A stretch of 64,000 bases of DNA, from contig NZ_CAKZJO010000049.1 in the NCBI RefSeq assembly GCF_936943645.1, forward strand, positions 112,441 through 176,440, given 5' to 3'. Within the stretch, counting starts at the first letter, position 1, and every line of letters begins with the position of its first letter. This stretch comes from an uncultured Bradyrhizobium sp. Its GTDB lineage: Bacteria > Pseudomonadota > Alphaproteobacteria > Rhizobiales > Xanthobacteraceae. This document shows positions 16,353 through 24,847 of the stretch, in pieces. A model generated the notes under the pieces. That model made no database searches, was not told the DNA's origin, and worked only from the letters and a program-made list of their open reading frames with translations. Made by a program: the position numbers and the translations under genes.

Positions 16353-17147
16353 TTAAGGACCTTTGGCCGCGGCGGCCTTTGCTGCCGCCAAAACCGCCAC
16401 GGCAGCCTCGAAATCCCGGAGGCGCGTGGCCCGGCGGGCGGCCGCCTCCTCGTCCACGCCCCATTGCTCGATGTTCCAGTCCTCATCGACGTGGGCGGCG
16501 TCCCAGACCTGGCCGGCACCGCGCACGCCATGGGCCAGGGCCAGGGCCAGCAGCGCCGAGCCGGTCAGCGTCGTCACCACATGGAGCGCGGCGACCGACC
16601 AGGGATCTCCCGGCAGCGCCGCGCGGGCGGCCCGCAGCGCCTCGTCCGGCTGCTTCACATGCATGACGCCCTCGGACAGGATGAAATGCGCCCCGAGCGT
16701 CTCCGCCGCCCAGAACAGCACGGGATCCCAATGCGCGGCCTCGCGGGCGACGAGCCCTTCCGGGTGGCCGGCGCGATAGAACAGCAGGTCGGACTCGAAA
16801 TATTTTGCAAGATCGTCGCTAACGAGCTCGACGCGGTCGACGACGCCCTCGACCACGCTGTTGGCAATGCGCGTCAGCGGCATGCTCACCGGATCGATGC
16901 TCTCGCCCTGAGCCGCCCATTCCGCGGCCACGGCATCGGCAAGCGTTCGCGCCGGGATCACCACCTGGCGGCCCGAGGGCGTGCGGATCGGCTTGCCGTC
17001 GAGCGTGATGGCAAAGCCGCCCTCGGCCTCGGTGATGCCGGCGTCCTTGTAGAAGCGCTTGCGCAGCGGCGTGCGCGCGGACGCACGCGCCGATTCCCGT
17101 GGATCCGGCGGGGGCTGGCTTGCAGCGTCTTCGAACAATTCGCGCAT
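16353..17147 (-). CDS. ATP12 family F1-ATPase assembly chaperone
   Basis: A 264-residue protein with the ATP12 pattern: RKRFYKDAGITEAEGGFAIT near the N terminus, DGKPIRTPSGRQVVIPARTL (about 50-69), VAAEWAAQGESIDPVSMPLTR and a DLLFYRAGHPEGL segment. ATP12 binds the alpha subunit of F1 and helps assemble the catalytic head; alphaproteobacteria retain homologues. It commonly lies near a pseudouridine synthase in rhizobia, and one is present at 23.6 kb, here separated by the protease operon. The start at 17147 gives a normal family length. Confidence 0.88.
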   Translation of the reverse strand: MRELFEDAASQPPPDPRESARASARTPLRKRFYKDAGITEAEGGFAITLDGKPIRTPSGRQVVIPARTLADAVAAEWAAQGESIDPVSMPLTRIANSVVEGVVDRVELVSDDLAKYFESDLLFYRAGHPEGLVAREAAHWDPVLFWAAETLGAHFILSEGVMHVKQPDEALRAARAALPGDPWSVAALHVVTTLTGSALLALALAHGVRGAGQVWDAAHVDEDWNIEQWGVDEEAAARRATRLRDFEAAVAVLAAAKAAAAKGP

Positions 17148-17222
17148 GTGAGTTTTCGGTCCCGATCACTGAGTGCTAGGCTTTTAAGATAAGACCTGTG
17201 GCCGATAAAGCGAGCAGCGGGC

Positions 17223-17669
17223 ATGAGGGAACTTGCGGGCCTCGTGGCCCTGTTGACCGGGCTCTGGCTGGCCGCCGCGGAGGCCGGCTTTCGCACCCCG
17301 GAATCGTTGGTCCGGAATGTCTATGCCCATTACGGCGAGGGGGCGCCGGAGCTGTCCAGGGGCCTGCCGCGGGATGCGGCCACCACCCGGCAATTCTTCG
17401 ATCCGCCCCTGCGCAAGGCCTGGAGCGCGCCGAGGGTCGAGCCCTACGATTTCCTGGTGCAGAGCCGGCGCTGGAAGCTCGGCCCGGTCGCGATCGCGGT
17501 CGTCCGCCGGCAATATGACAAGACCTATGTCGCGGCGAATTTCGACAATCACGGTCGCCGGGTGATGCTGAACTTCGTCCTGGTCAACGGACCCGAGGGT
17601 TGGCTGATCACGGACGTCGAGAGCCCTCACGACAGCTTGCGGATGTTTCTGGAGCAGTTCCGGAATTGA
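17223..17669 (+). CDS. Hypothetical secreted protein (DUF3828-like)
   Basis: A 148-residue protein with a short N-terminal signal peptide (1-21) followed by TPESLVRNVYAHYGEG, FDPPLRKAW and a C-terminal VLVNGPEGWLITDVESP. This NTF2-like, DUF3828-type pattern is seen in small periplasmic proteins of unknown role. It is divergent from the ATP12 gene and its stop lies one base from the stop of the convergent C25-like gene. Confidence 0.7.
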   Translation: MRELAGLVALLTGLWLAAAEAGFRTPESLVRNVYAHYGEGAPELSRGLPRDAATTRQFFDPPLRKAWSAPRVEPYDFLVQSRRWKLGPVAIAVVRRQYDKTYVAANFDNHGRRVMLNFVLVNGPEGWLITDVESPHDSLRMFLEQFRN

Positions 17670-17670
17670 G

Positions 17671-19089
17671 CTATTGCTGTGCGCCAAGCGCGGGCAGCGC
17701 GACAGCGGGATCGCCGTGGATGACCAGGCTTCGGCGATCGAGCGCCCCCAGGCGCGCGCGCAACGCGGCCTGCTCGGCGCCCGGCACAAAACGCTGAAGG
17801 TCGGCTAGCGCCATATCCTGCTCGTTGAAGAGCGAACCGACCTGCCGATAGTAGCTGTCGAATGCGCCGCCGACCGTCATCGGATTCTTTTCAAACAGAT
17901 TATCGTAGAGCGCGTATTTGATCGACTCGGTAAGTGACTGCGCCATGTCGACGCTGGTCAGCGTCCAGTCAAAGGTCGGCTCGACGTGACCGATGAACGC
18001 GCGCAACGGTTTTCTGGCGCCGAGCAGCGCCACCGGCAGCGGAGCGGATTGGGCGCCCAGCTCTCCGATGCGTTCGAGCGTCTTCGACAACGCAGTCGGC
18101 TTGAACAGGTCGGCAAAGACCGATCCGGTGTCACAGCCGGCCGAACAGCACGCATGTGCGTACCAGACGGCTCCGTTCGGCTCCCATGCGTCGAGCAGAT
18201 CGGACGGCGCGCAGATCATGTTGTCCTTGTCGACCGGCAAACCGAGGTCGCGCCGCATCGCGGTCTGATCGCCGAGCGGCCCCGTTCGGCCGTGACTGGT
18301 CGTGACCACCAGGCCAGGCCTGTTGGTCGACAGCATCTTCTTGAGCTCGGCGTGCGTCGCATCCTCGCCAAACCTGAACTGCGCCTTCGCACCGATGTCG
18401 CTGTCCCCCTGCAGAGCTTCCAACACGGGACTGGCGACGGTCGTCTGCATCAGCGCCGTGATGTCCGTGCCGCCCCGATTGACGCTCCACAAAAGACAGT
18501 TGGCGACGTCGAGCGGTGCTCCGGTCCCGGTCCAGTTGCTGACGACGGCGGCGACGTAGTTTTCAAGTCCGGCACCGTCGAGGTCGAGCCGCCCGACCGC
18601 CGCACACAAATTCAGCGTATACTGCACCTTCCATGGTATTTTTGCCGGACCGCCCAGGATGAGGAGGTAGTGCGGCAAGGCATCCGGCGTCTTGCCCCGT
18701 TTGACGTCGCTGCCGATCTTGACGTTCCTCGTCGTGCCGTCCTCGAGGTAGCGGATCAGATTCTTGGTGCCGCATTCCGGGCTCCATCCCAGCACGACGC
18801 CCTGGCGAAATTTGCGGAGTTCCTTGATGGCTTCAGGCATTCCCGCAAGGGCGCAATTATCGGCCACGGAAACATTCTGCCGATGCTCCACGACCAGGCC
18901 CCAACCAACCTTGTCATGGGTCCAATCCCGCATGTCGGGGATTTCCGCCGCCAACACCATCAGCGACTTGGGCGCAGGAACCGTGGCCCATGGTTTGGTC
19001 ACGGCCGCGAGGGTTCCGGTGCTGTCCGCGGCCTCGCCCGTCCAGGCATTGATCTTGACAGACACCGGCGGGTTCTGAACGGCTGACAT
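17671..19089 (-). CDS. C25/caspase-like cysteine peptidase (clan CD), last gene of protease operon
   Basis: A 472-residue protein without signal peptide. PHYLLILGGPAKIPWKVQY (139-157) followed by AVGRLD (164-169) resembles the first Rossmann-like half of gingipain-type C25 peptidases. TTSHGRTG (263-270) gives the catalytic His266, and WYAHACCSAGCDTGS (309-323) gives Cys314 (or 315), matching the HG...AC dyad of caspase-fold enzymes. LRAFIGHVEPTFDW follows. It starts 9 bases after the CHAT gene. Cytoplasmic location and operon context suggest a downstream protease in a signalling cascade; the substrate is unknown. Confidence 0.75.
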   Translation of the reverse strand: MSAVQNPPVSVKINAWTGEAADSTGTLAAVTKPWATVPAPKSLMVLAAEIPDMRDWTHDKVGWGLVVEHRQNVSVADNCALAGMPEAIKELRKFRQGVVLGWSPECGTKNLIRYLEDGTTRNVKIGSDVKRGKTPDALPHYLLILGGPAKIPWKVQYTLNLCAAVGRLDLDGAGLENYVAAVVSNWTGTGAPLDVANCLLWSVNRGGTDITALMQTTVASPVLEALQGDSDIGAKAQFRFGEDATHAELKKMLSTNRPGLVVTTSHGRTGPLGDQTAMRRDLGLPVDKDNMICAPSDLLDAWEPNGAVWYAHACCSAGCDTGSVFADLFKPTALSKTLERIGELGAQSAPLPVALLGARKPLRAFIGHVEPTFDWTLTSVDMAQSLTESIKYALYDNLFEKNPMTVGGAFDSYYRQVGSLFNEQDMALADLQRFVPGAEQAALRARLGALDRRSLVIHGDPAVALPALGAQQ

Positions 19090-19098
19090 GATGTGACC

Positions 19099-20355
19099 TC
19101 ACCCGTTGGGCTCGCCGAGTATCGCCGCGATCAGCTGGTTCTTGGTGGCCTCGCTGGTATCCGGAGGCAGGGCCGCCAGCAACTCTTTCGCCATCTTCAA
19201 GCGGAGTGCCGCCAACTCCGGCGAAATCGCGCCCGCCGCTTGCGGCTGCGGCATGATGAGCTGCAACCGCGTCCGATGCTCGAACAGAACCGGCAGAATC
19301 CACTCGGTGCACGTCTCGGGCGTGTCTTGGTTCGCCTTGTTGATCGCCTCTCGCGCGGCATAGAGCGCCTGGCGCCATTCCAGCGTCAGCACATCGTTTG
19401 CGCCGGCCGCCTTGATGCTTTCCCCAAACGAAAACAGCAGGCGCTTGTAGAATGCCCGGGTAAACCGATTGGCGTCGCGGACGTCAACATTTTCCGTCGC
19501 ACCTATCGCAAACGGGACCTTGCCGTCCGACACGATGCGGTAGGCCATGGACGGAGAGCCTTCGAGCGAGGCACCACCGAGGCAGGAATTGAGAACGACC
19601 AGCCAGACGTCCTCCAGACCGGTGACCTGGGTCAGCTCCCTGATCGAGAGTTGCAATTCCTCCACATTCCCCTGAATTTCCAGGTACGCATTGCCCGCAT
19701 CAACCTGACCGTGGCAGAAGAAGTGCAGAACGTGCGGCTTGAATTTCTCGATCTCGAGGCTCAGCGCATCGACCGTATCGGGGACCGCCGCGTATGTCAG
19801 CCAGTTGACGGCAGGCGCAGCTTGAAGCGCCGCGTAGAGCGCTGCGTCACCCGTCACGACATGCACCTGAATCGGCAAACCGGTCGGTTGCGCGAACTCG
19901 ATCGCCTGGCGCAATTCGTCCCACTCGGGCCCGGCCGGGCGGCCCTCCGCAGAGATCACGGCGAGGATGCGAAGCGGTGGCTTGAACCTGGCTGGATTGC
20001 GCGCCGTATCCGTTCCTGCGATGCGTGCAACCGATGATGTTTGGCTGAGCGAAACGAAGCGCGCCGGATCGCCTGCCCAGAGCGACTCCCAGCGAATGCC
20101 CTGCGCGGGAATTGACCAGGCGTTGATGTAGATCGGCTGCGCCTCTCCATCCAGAGCTCGGTCGATGGCCTTTTTCACCTCCCGGTTCTTGCACAGCTCT
20201 TCGTATATCTTCGTGCCTCCCGCCCGCACGCTGAGCTTCGAAGCGGCGGAGATGGCATCCAGATCGAGAGGCACGCCCTTGTCCTGCTTGCCAGACAGCA
20301 GGCAATAGAACGCGTCACCGAAATATCCGACGTCGATCAACAATCTCTCAGTCAT
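19099..20355 (-). CDS. CHAT domain protease
   Basis: A 418-residue caspase-like CHAT protein. The N-terminal region has the typical lead-in IRWESLW (87-93). The dyad is His215 in HVLHFFCHGQ and Cys258 in WLVVLNSCLGGA, followed by PSMAYRIVSDGKVPFAIGAT (268-287), the usual small-residue helix and strand after the cysteine. About 60 C-terminal residues form a separate helical tail (SPELAALRLKMAKELL). CHAT proteases cleave partner proteins in several bacterial defence and cell-death systems. The ATG overlaps the stop of the preceding gene by 4 bases. Confidence 0.87.
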   Translation of the reverse strand: MTERLLIDVGYFGDAFYCLLSGKQDKGVPLDLDAISAASKLSVRAGGTKIYEELCKNREVKKAIDRALDGEAQPIYINAWSIPAQGIRWESLWAGDPARFVSLSQTSSVARIAGTDTARNPARFKPPLRILAVISAEGRPAGPEWDELRQAIEFAQPTGLPIQVHVVTGDAALYAALQAAPAVNWLTYAAVPDTVDALSLEIEKFKPHVLHFFCHGQVDAGNAYLEIQGNVEELQLSIRELTQVTGLEDVWLVVLNSCLGGASLEGSPSMAYRIVSDGKVPFAIGATENVDVRDANRFTRAFYKRLLFSFGESIKAAGANDVLTLEWRQALYAAREAINKANQDTPETCTEWILPVLFEHRTRLQLIMPQPQAAGAISPELAALRLKMAKELLAALPPDTSEATKNQLIAAILGEPNG

Positions 20356-21872
20356 GATCCCTGATCTTTCACGACCCTTGCGACCGTGGCCTGCAGGCGC
20401 GACAGCGTCGAGCGGATCTCATTGAGATCCATGCTGGACGCGCCGGTGCCAACCTTGCTGGAAAGCTCCGCCAACTGCTTCTTGTAGAGATCGACGAAGC
20501 GTTCGCTGGCCGCCGCCCATGCCGGCACATTCTCCAGCGTCTGAAACGCCGATCGGACATCGGCGCTACTCTGAAACGTCGCCTCACCTTGCGTATAACG
20601 ACGGCTCAGGCTCTCGAGCGTCCCGTCGGGTACCCGGTCGTCAAACACCCGGAATGGCTCGCAATAAGCGAAAGTCGCCGATGACTGATGCGGCGTCGTC
20701 GGGGACTTCGACAACAGGAACGCGAACGCGTCGCGGAGCTGGCCACAGGACGGATCCGAGGCGACATCATGATAGAGCAGCGGTCCGGGCCGCAATTGCG
20801 CCAGGCTGTCTGCGAACTGCCGCAGCCCCATGTCCGAGAACGTGTCAGGCGGCGACGACACGCCGACAGCCCAGGCGCCGACCTGGGCCTGAAACGCCAG
20901 GAACTCCTCCGCGGACACCGCGTGTGCGCTGGGGCTCTTCGTGTTGATATCGGACTGATCGAGCAGCAGCACACCGCTTTCGAGTGAAAGCATGGCGTTG
21001 GTCAGGATATGCACGACGTCAACGCTTTGTCCGCCGAGCGCCTTCCGGACCGCCCGCAGCCAGGGGCTCTTGACCGGGTCTACCGCGGCCGCGAGCAAAT
21101 CCTTGCTCGACGGCAATCCCGTTCCGGTGCCCCGACCACCACTACCGAGTCCCGCCAGCCACGCGCGGATCGGGTTGCCGAGGCTCGCGATCGGATTGAA
21201 AATGTAGGTCGCGAGAGCGGATTCTCCGGGGTCGATCTCGCGAAACGAAAATGCCGAAAGGCTCTTGGCCGCGTTGGACCGGGACAGCGCCTTGCGGATC
21301 TCGGCATCGCCAAACGCGATCACCCTCACCTGCTGCATCTCGCTGCTGTTCGACAGCGCCTTCGCGGTATCGACCAGCAGCTCGACATTGGCCGACAGAT
21401 TGCCGCCCCCGAACTGACAACATAGCGCAATGTCGATCACCGATGGCGTTTGCAGAGGCGGATCGACCACAAAATCCGGTAGACGGAGGATCGCGCAGGG
21501 GAGCACGGGCTCCAGCAATCTTTCCCAGGGAAACATGCCGAGGTAACCGTACGGCTTGATCAAATGCAGCCAAAGAACACAACCAGACTTCGTGATCTCG
21601 TCCACACTCTCGTGCAACCATTCGGTCAGATCGGCTGGCAAGCAGAAGGAATAGTCGCCGCGGCCGCGAAGCTTGCTCCATTCGAGACGGCGTGGAATTC
21701 CCATCTCGCGTGCGGCGACGGTGCAGGATTTTTGGTCCCCAAGTCCATCGAGGACGAACTTGACCTTCGCCATCGTCTCGGACGGTTCGGAAAGCTGCTC
21801 CCTTGTGCCGCCCGGCAGCAAGGTGACCGTGAGAACGGCGAGGTCGGACAAACTCGTCTGCGGCTCAGCCAC
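20352..21872 (-). CDS. CHAT-like protein apparently lacking the catalytic dyad (GTG start)
   Basis: A 506-residue protein read from a GTG at 21872 preceded by GAGGGGG. The first half carries VLWLHLIKPYGYLGMFPWER (99-118), the proline-tryptophan-glutamate segment that precedes CHAT cores, then an LRLPDFVV strand. Where an active CHAT has HFxxHG it reads VVHILTNAMLSLESG (286-300), and the strand that should end in Cys reads WAVGVSSP (334-341). The region after this (RQFADSLAQLRPGPLLYHD) fits the CHAT helix. I infer a degenerate CHAT acting as a regulator or scaffold. The last 70 residues are a coiled coil. Confidence 0.65.
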   Translation of the reverse strand: MAEPQTSLSDLAVLTVTLLPGGTREQLSEPSETMAKVKFVLDGLGDQKSCTVAAREMGIPRRLEWSKLRGRGDYSFCLPADLTEWLHESVDEITKSGCVLWLHLIKPYGYLGMFPWERLLEPVLPCAILRLPDFVVDPPLQTPSVIDIALCCQFGGGNLSANVELLVDTAKALSNSSEMQQVRVIAFGDAEIRKALSRSNAAKSLSAFSFREIDPGESALATYIFNPIASLGNPIRAWLAGLGSGGRGTGTGLPSSKDLLAAAVDPVKSPWLRAVRKALGGQSVDVVHILTNAMLSLESGVLLLDQSDINTKSPSAHAVSAEEFLAFQAQVGAWAVGVSSPPDTFSDMGLRQFADSLAQLRPGPLLYHDVASDPSCGQLRDAFAFLLSKSPTTPHQSSATFAYCEPFRVFDDRVPDGTLESLSRRYTQGEATFQSSADVRSAFQTLENVPAWAAASERFVDLYKKQLAELSSKVGTGASSMDLNEIRSTLSRLQATVARVVKDQGS

Positions 21873-21955
21873 GGCGTTCCCCCTCGATGGTTCAGTGCAC
21901 GTTCCGCCAGGGACTAGACGCGCGCGACGTGATCCCCCGCCGCGCACGAGACTGC

Positions 21956-23002
21956 TCATACCGTCGGAGGCGGCGCAGTCGTCACGGCTTCCCAGTTCTC
22001 GTTGGCGATATAAGCGTAGGGTATCGTCCCGTTGCCGGAACCATAGGGACAGTCCGTCCCCCACATTCCGAACCAGCTGTTGCGCAGGATGAAGAACCCC
22101 CCGCCCGGCGCATTGGCCTGATCCTGATATCCGATCAGGCACATGGCATGCCCGCCATTCATCGGCTCATCACCGACCCGCATTGTGATCCGTCCGGTTC
22201 GCGCGGTCTCACCCGACTGGTACCAGCTGTTGTAGACTGGAATCGAAAAGGCAACGACGCTGCCATTGAAGAGCGCGCTCTTGATTCCGTCGACGCTGCG
22301 CGGTGTGAGGATGACCGTCGGCAGCTTGTGGCCGGCGGCATCCGGCTTTGCGGTTGCGGGTTCCTCGCCGTTGTTGTTGCAGGGCGGATCGCCGTTGTAG
22401 GGCCATACCTGCTCGCGGCATTGGCCGAGACTGCCGAGGACCTGCGCCGCCTTGACGCTCCAGGTCCCGCAAATATCAGGCCGCCCGTCGATTTTCTTGG
22501 TCTCGTGGTAGAGAAACTGCTCTGAATAGTCGTCAACGGTGCGGCCGCTCATCCGCTCGTGGTGTTCGTGCACCGCCGTCATCGCGAACGACACGCAGGT
22601 GCCACGCGACCCTTGCTGCTTGCCAGGCGGCATATTCTCGGCGTGATTGACATAGGGCGGCAGTCCGTCGGCAGCTATCTGAGGCGCCGCTTGAGCTGCG
22701 ATGAATTGATCGATCTCGGCGCTCGGCTGCAATGCGCCAAGCGGCATCGGTCCGGTATCGACGGCCGCCATTCCCGGAAACCGGGATCGAAGTACCCCGA
22801 CGAATTGCTGAAAATTCGCGTCCGACACGCCGGTCGCGGCCTGCATTTTCTCCATGATGGTGGGCACGGCCAGAGCCGCCATCACCTGCTCTGCGTCTGA
22901 AAATCCGAGTTTTTTGACGCTATCGATGGTCGCTTGGGAAAGACCGGACACCGTGTCGAGCGGGGTGCCGCCGAAATTGGGAAGGTCGTTAGATGAAGCC
23001 AC
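21956..23002 (-). CDS. Papain-like (C1) cysteine peptidase with N-terminal adaptor-like helical domain
   Basis: A 348-residue protein. The C-terminal two thirds show a papain fold: Gln129/130 and Cys136 in KQQGSRGTCVSFA, His285 in NGGHAMCLIGY and Asn308 in FILRNSWFGMWG, all in family order. No signal peptide or obvious propeptide is present, so it is probably intracellular. Residues 15-77 form a small helical domain (VSGLSQATIDSVKKLGFSD, then NFQQFVGVLRSRFP) alignable without gaps over residues 37-76 to the 93-residue protein encoded just upstream. That domain probably recruits the peptidase to a partner. Gaps to the neighbouring genes are 46 and 83 bases. Confidence 0.8.
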   Translation of the reverse strand: MASSNDLPNFGGTPLDTVSGLSQATIDSVKKLGFSDAEQVMAALAVPTIMEKMQAATGVSDANFQQFVGVLRSRFPGMAAVDTGPMPLGALQPSAEIDQFIAAQAAPQIAADGLPPYVNHAENMPPGKQQGSRGTCVSFAMTAVHEHHERMSGRTVDDYSEQFLYHETKKIDGRPDICGTWSVKAAQVLGSLGQCREQVWPYNGDPPCNNNGEEPATAKPDAAGHKLPTVILTPRSVDGIKSALFNGSVVAFSIPVYNSWYQSGETARTGRITMRVGDEPMNGGHAMCLIGYQDQANAPGGGFFILRNSWFGMWGTDCPYGSGNGTIPYAYIANENWEAVTTAPPPTV

Positions 23003-23048
23003 TTTACACCTCCTCGTCGAGGGCTAATCGATCTGCGTAGAACCAATT

Positions 23049-23330
23049 CTAGTCTTTGGAATCATCCGGGGGACGGTTCGCGCCGGTCCCAAATTGCGAT
23101 GTATCGGCTGGCCGCGATAACCTGTCGCGAAGTGAGGACGGCAGCACTTGGCGCGTCCGATCGACAAACTGCTCAACGATATCTCGGGGAAGCTCAGTCT
23201 GCACAGCGAGCGCAGAAATGCCTCCCTGCGTGGCAGCGATGGCAACCACCTGCTCCGCCGTCGTAATCCAGCTGCCGCTCAAACGCTCGAGGGCTTCGGG
23301 CGGCCAAATATCCAGCCCAGCAAGATCCAT
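23049..23330 (-). CDS. Small helical adaptor-like protein, first gene of protease operon
   Basis: A 93-residue protein (ATG at 23330; a longer start at 23360 is possible) beginning MDLAGLDIWPPEALERLSGS. Residues 25-64 (AEQVVAIAATQGG... to EQFVDRTRQVLP) match the N-terminal domain of the C1 peptidase encoded next, with 12 of 40 identical positions in an ungapped alignment. The rest is a polar disordered tail. It contains no enzymatic motif. By analogy with effector-associated domains of bacterial conflict systems it may be a sensor or adaptor that assembles with the peptidase by like-with-like contacts. Confidence 0.65.
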   Translation of the reverse strand: MDLAGLDIWPPEALERLSGSWITTAEQVVAIAATQGGISALAVQTELPRDIVEQFVDRTRQVLPSSLRDRLSRPADTSQFGTGANRPPDDSKD

Positions 23331-23559
23331 ATCGCTCACACAAAATACGACGTGCATCATCTGGACTTGCGGCCCTTGCCCGCAATTTGCCAGACCGAGG
23401 TCGCCACGGTCCGAAATGTCGCCCGCTTTAAATATACCTCAGCTTACAACTTTCGGAGACAGGGTCAAATCCATTCAACGTCAGGAATAATGGAGCCGCG
23501 GCGCGGGACGGCCGTGCCGTACCGCGGAGGCCCGAAAGGGGCCGACCGCGAGCACCGAC

Positions 23560-24822
23560 TTACTCTTCCGGCGCGTTCTCGATCGGGTCGAATCGGCTCG
23601 CATCCAGCCCGAGCAGATTCCACGACTGCTGCATGTGCGGCGGCAGCGGCGCGGTGGCGTCGATCACGCCGCCGCGCGGATGCGGGATGACGATGCGGCG
23701 AGCCAGGAGATGCAGCCGGTTCTGCAAGCCACCCGGCAGCTGCCAGTTCTCGATGTTGAAATATTTGGGATCGCCCACGATGGGATGGCCGATATGGGCC
23801 ATGTGGGCACGGAGCTGGTGGGTGCGGCCCGTCACCGGCTTCAGCGACACCCAGGTCAGCTTGTTGCCGGCGGTCTCGACCATCGCGTAATAGGTCACCG
23901 CGTGGCTGGCGCCCTCGTCGCCGTGCTGGGCGATGCGCATGATGGTGTCGTCCTCGCTCTCCTCCTTGGCGAGGAAGGTCGAGATGCGACCCTGCTTGGG
24001 CTTGGGCAGGCCCGGCACCAGCGCCCAATAGACCTTTCGCGCCGAGCGGGAGCGGAACGCGCCGGTCAGATGCGACGCCGCAAAGCGTGTCTTGGCGATC
24101 AAGAGACAGCCCGAGGTCTCGCGGTCGATGCGGTGCACGAGGCGCGGCTTCTGCCCCTTGGAATCGCGCATCACTTCCAGCATCTGGTCGATGTGGCGCG
24201 TCATGCCCGAGCCGCCCTGCACGGCAAGGCCGGCCGGCTTGTTGAGGACGAGGACGTCGTCATCCTCGTAGATCGTCATCTCCTTGAGCGCCTTGAGCGT
24301 CTTCTGCTCAGCCTCCGACAGCTCGCCGGCGACCTTGGGCGCATCGAGCTTGAGCGGCGGAATGCGGACGCTCTGGCCCTCCTCCAGCCGGTCCTTGCTG
24401 TCGACGCGCTTGCCGTCGACGCGCAGCTCGCCTTTGCGGACGACACGCTGGATGTGGGAGAACGACAGGCCGGGAAAGCGCGCCTCGAGGAAACGATCGA
24501 CGCGCATATTGTTCTCGTCGGCCGTCACCTTGACCGTCTGCACCTTGGTCGGCAGCAGCGGCTCGACCGGCTCTTTGGGCGCGGCCCTTTCGAATTCAGC
24601 CTTCCTTCCGAATTCAGCCTTCTTTTCGAAACCAGCCTTTGGCGGACGCCGCTCGGCACGCTCGCCCGAAAAGCGCGGCGGCTTGCTGCCGGGCTTCCCA
24701 CTGGGTTTGCCGCCCGGGCGCGGCCCGGCCTTGGACTCGCTCCGGGCCTTGAACGGGCGCGACTCCTTGCGCTCGTCACGGTCCCGAGGCTTCGGGTTCA
24801 TTCTCTTGATGCGGCGGCTCAT
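23560..24822 (-). CDS. RluC/RluD family 23S rRNA pseudouridine synthase with basic N-terminal extension
   Basis: A 420-residue protein. Residues 106-152 form an S4 RNA-binding domain (MRVDRFLEARFPGLSFSHIQ), followed by the catalytic domain with VHRIDRETSGCLL, in which Asp233 is the nucleophile, and later TGRTHQLRAHMAHIGHPIVG. It isomerises uridines in 23S rRNA. The first 90 residues are a Lys/Arg/Gly/Pro-rich extension with a short repeat (KKAEFGRKAEFERA), probably disordered and RNA-binding. The ATG at 24822 follows GGAAAGA. Between RluC and RluD specificity I would favour RluC, but the sequence alone does not decide it. Confidence 0.87.
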   Translation of the reverse strand: MSRRIKRMNPKPRDRDERKESRPFKARSESKAGPRPGGKPSGKPGSKPPRFSGERAERRPPKAGFEKKAEFGRKAEFERAAPKEPVEPLLPTKVQTVKVTADENNMRVDRFLEARFPGLSFSHIQRVVRKGELRVDGKRVDSKDRLEEGQSVRIPPLKLDAPKVAGELSEAEQKTLKALKEMTIYEDDDVLVLNKPAGLAVQGGSGMTRHIDQMLEVMRDSKGQKPRLVHRIDRETSGCLLIAKTRFAASHLTGAFRSRSARKVYWALVPGLPKPKQGRISTFLAKEESEDDTIMRIAQHGDEGASHAVTYYAMVETAGNKLTWVSLKPVTGRTHQLRAHMAHIGHPIVGDPKYFNIENWQLPGGLQNRLHLLARRIVIPHPRGGVIDATAPLPPHMQQSWNLLGLDASRFDPIENAPEE

Positions 24823-24847
24823 GCGGTCTTTCCAAGCGTTCGTCTTA

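Noticed and set aside
21873..22142. N-terminal extension of the pseudo-CHAT frame to an ATG at 22142
   Set aside because: It would overlap the end of the C1 peptidase gene, has no motif, and a GTG with a GAGGGGG site at 21872 gives a sensible start.
23527..23543. Small hairpin after the pseudouridine synthase gene as a terminator
   Set aside because: The GGCCC-GAAAG-GGGCC stem is short and no T-run follows in the direction of transcription.
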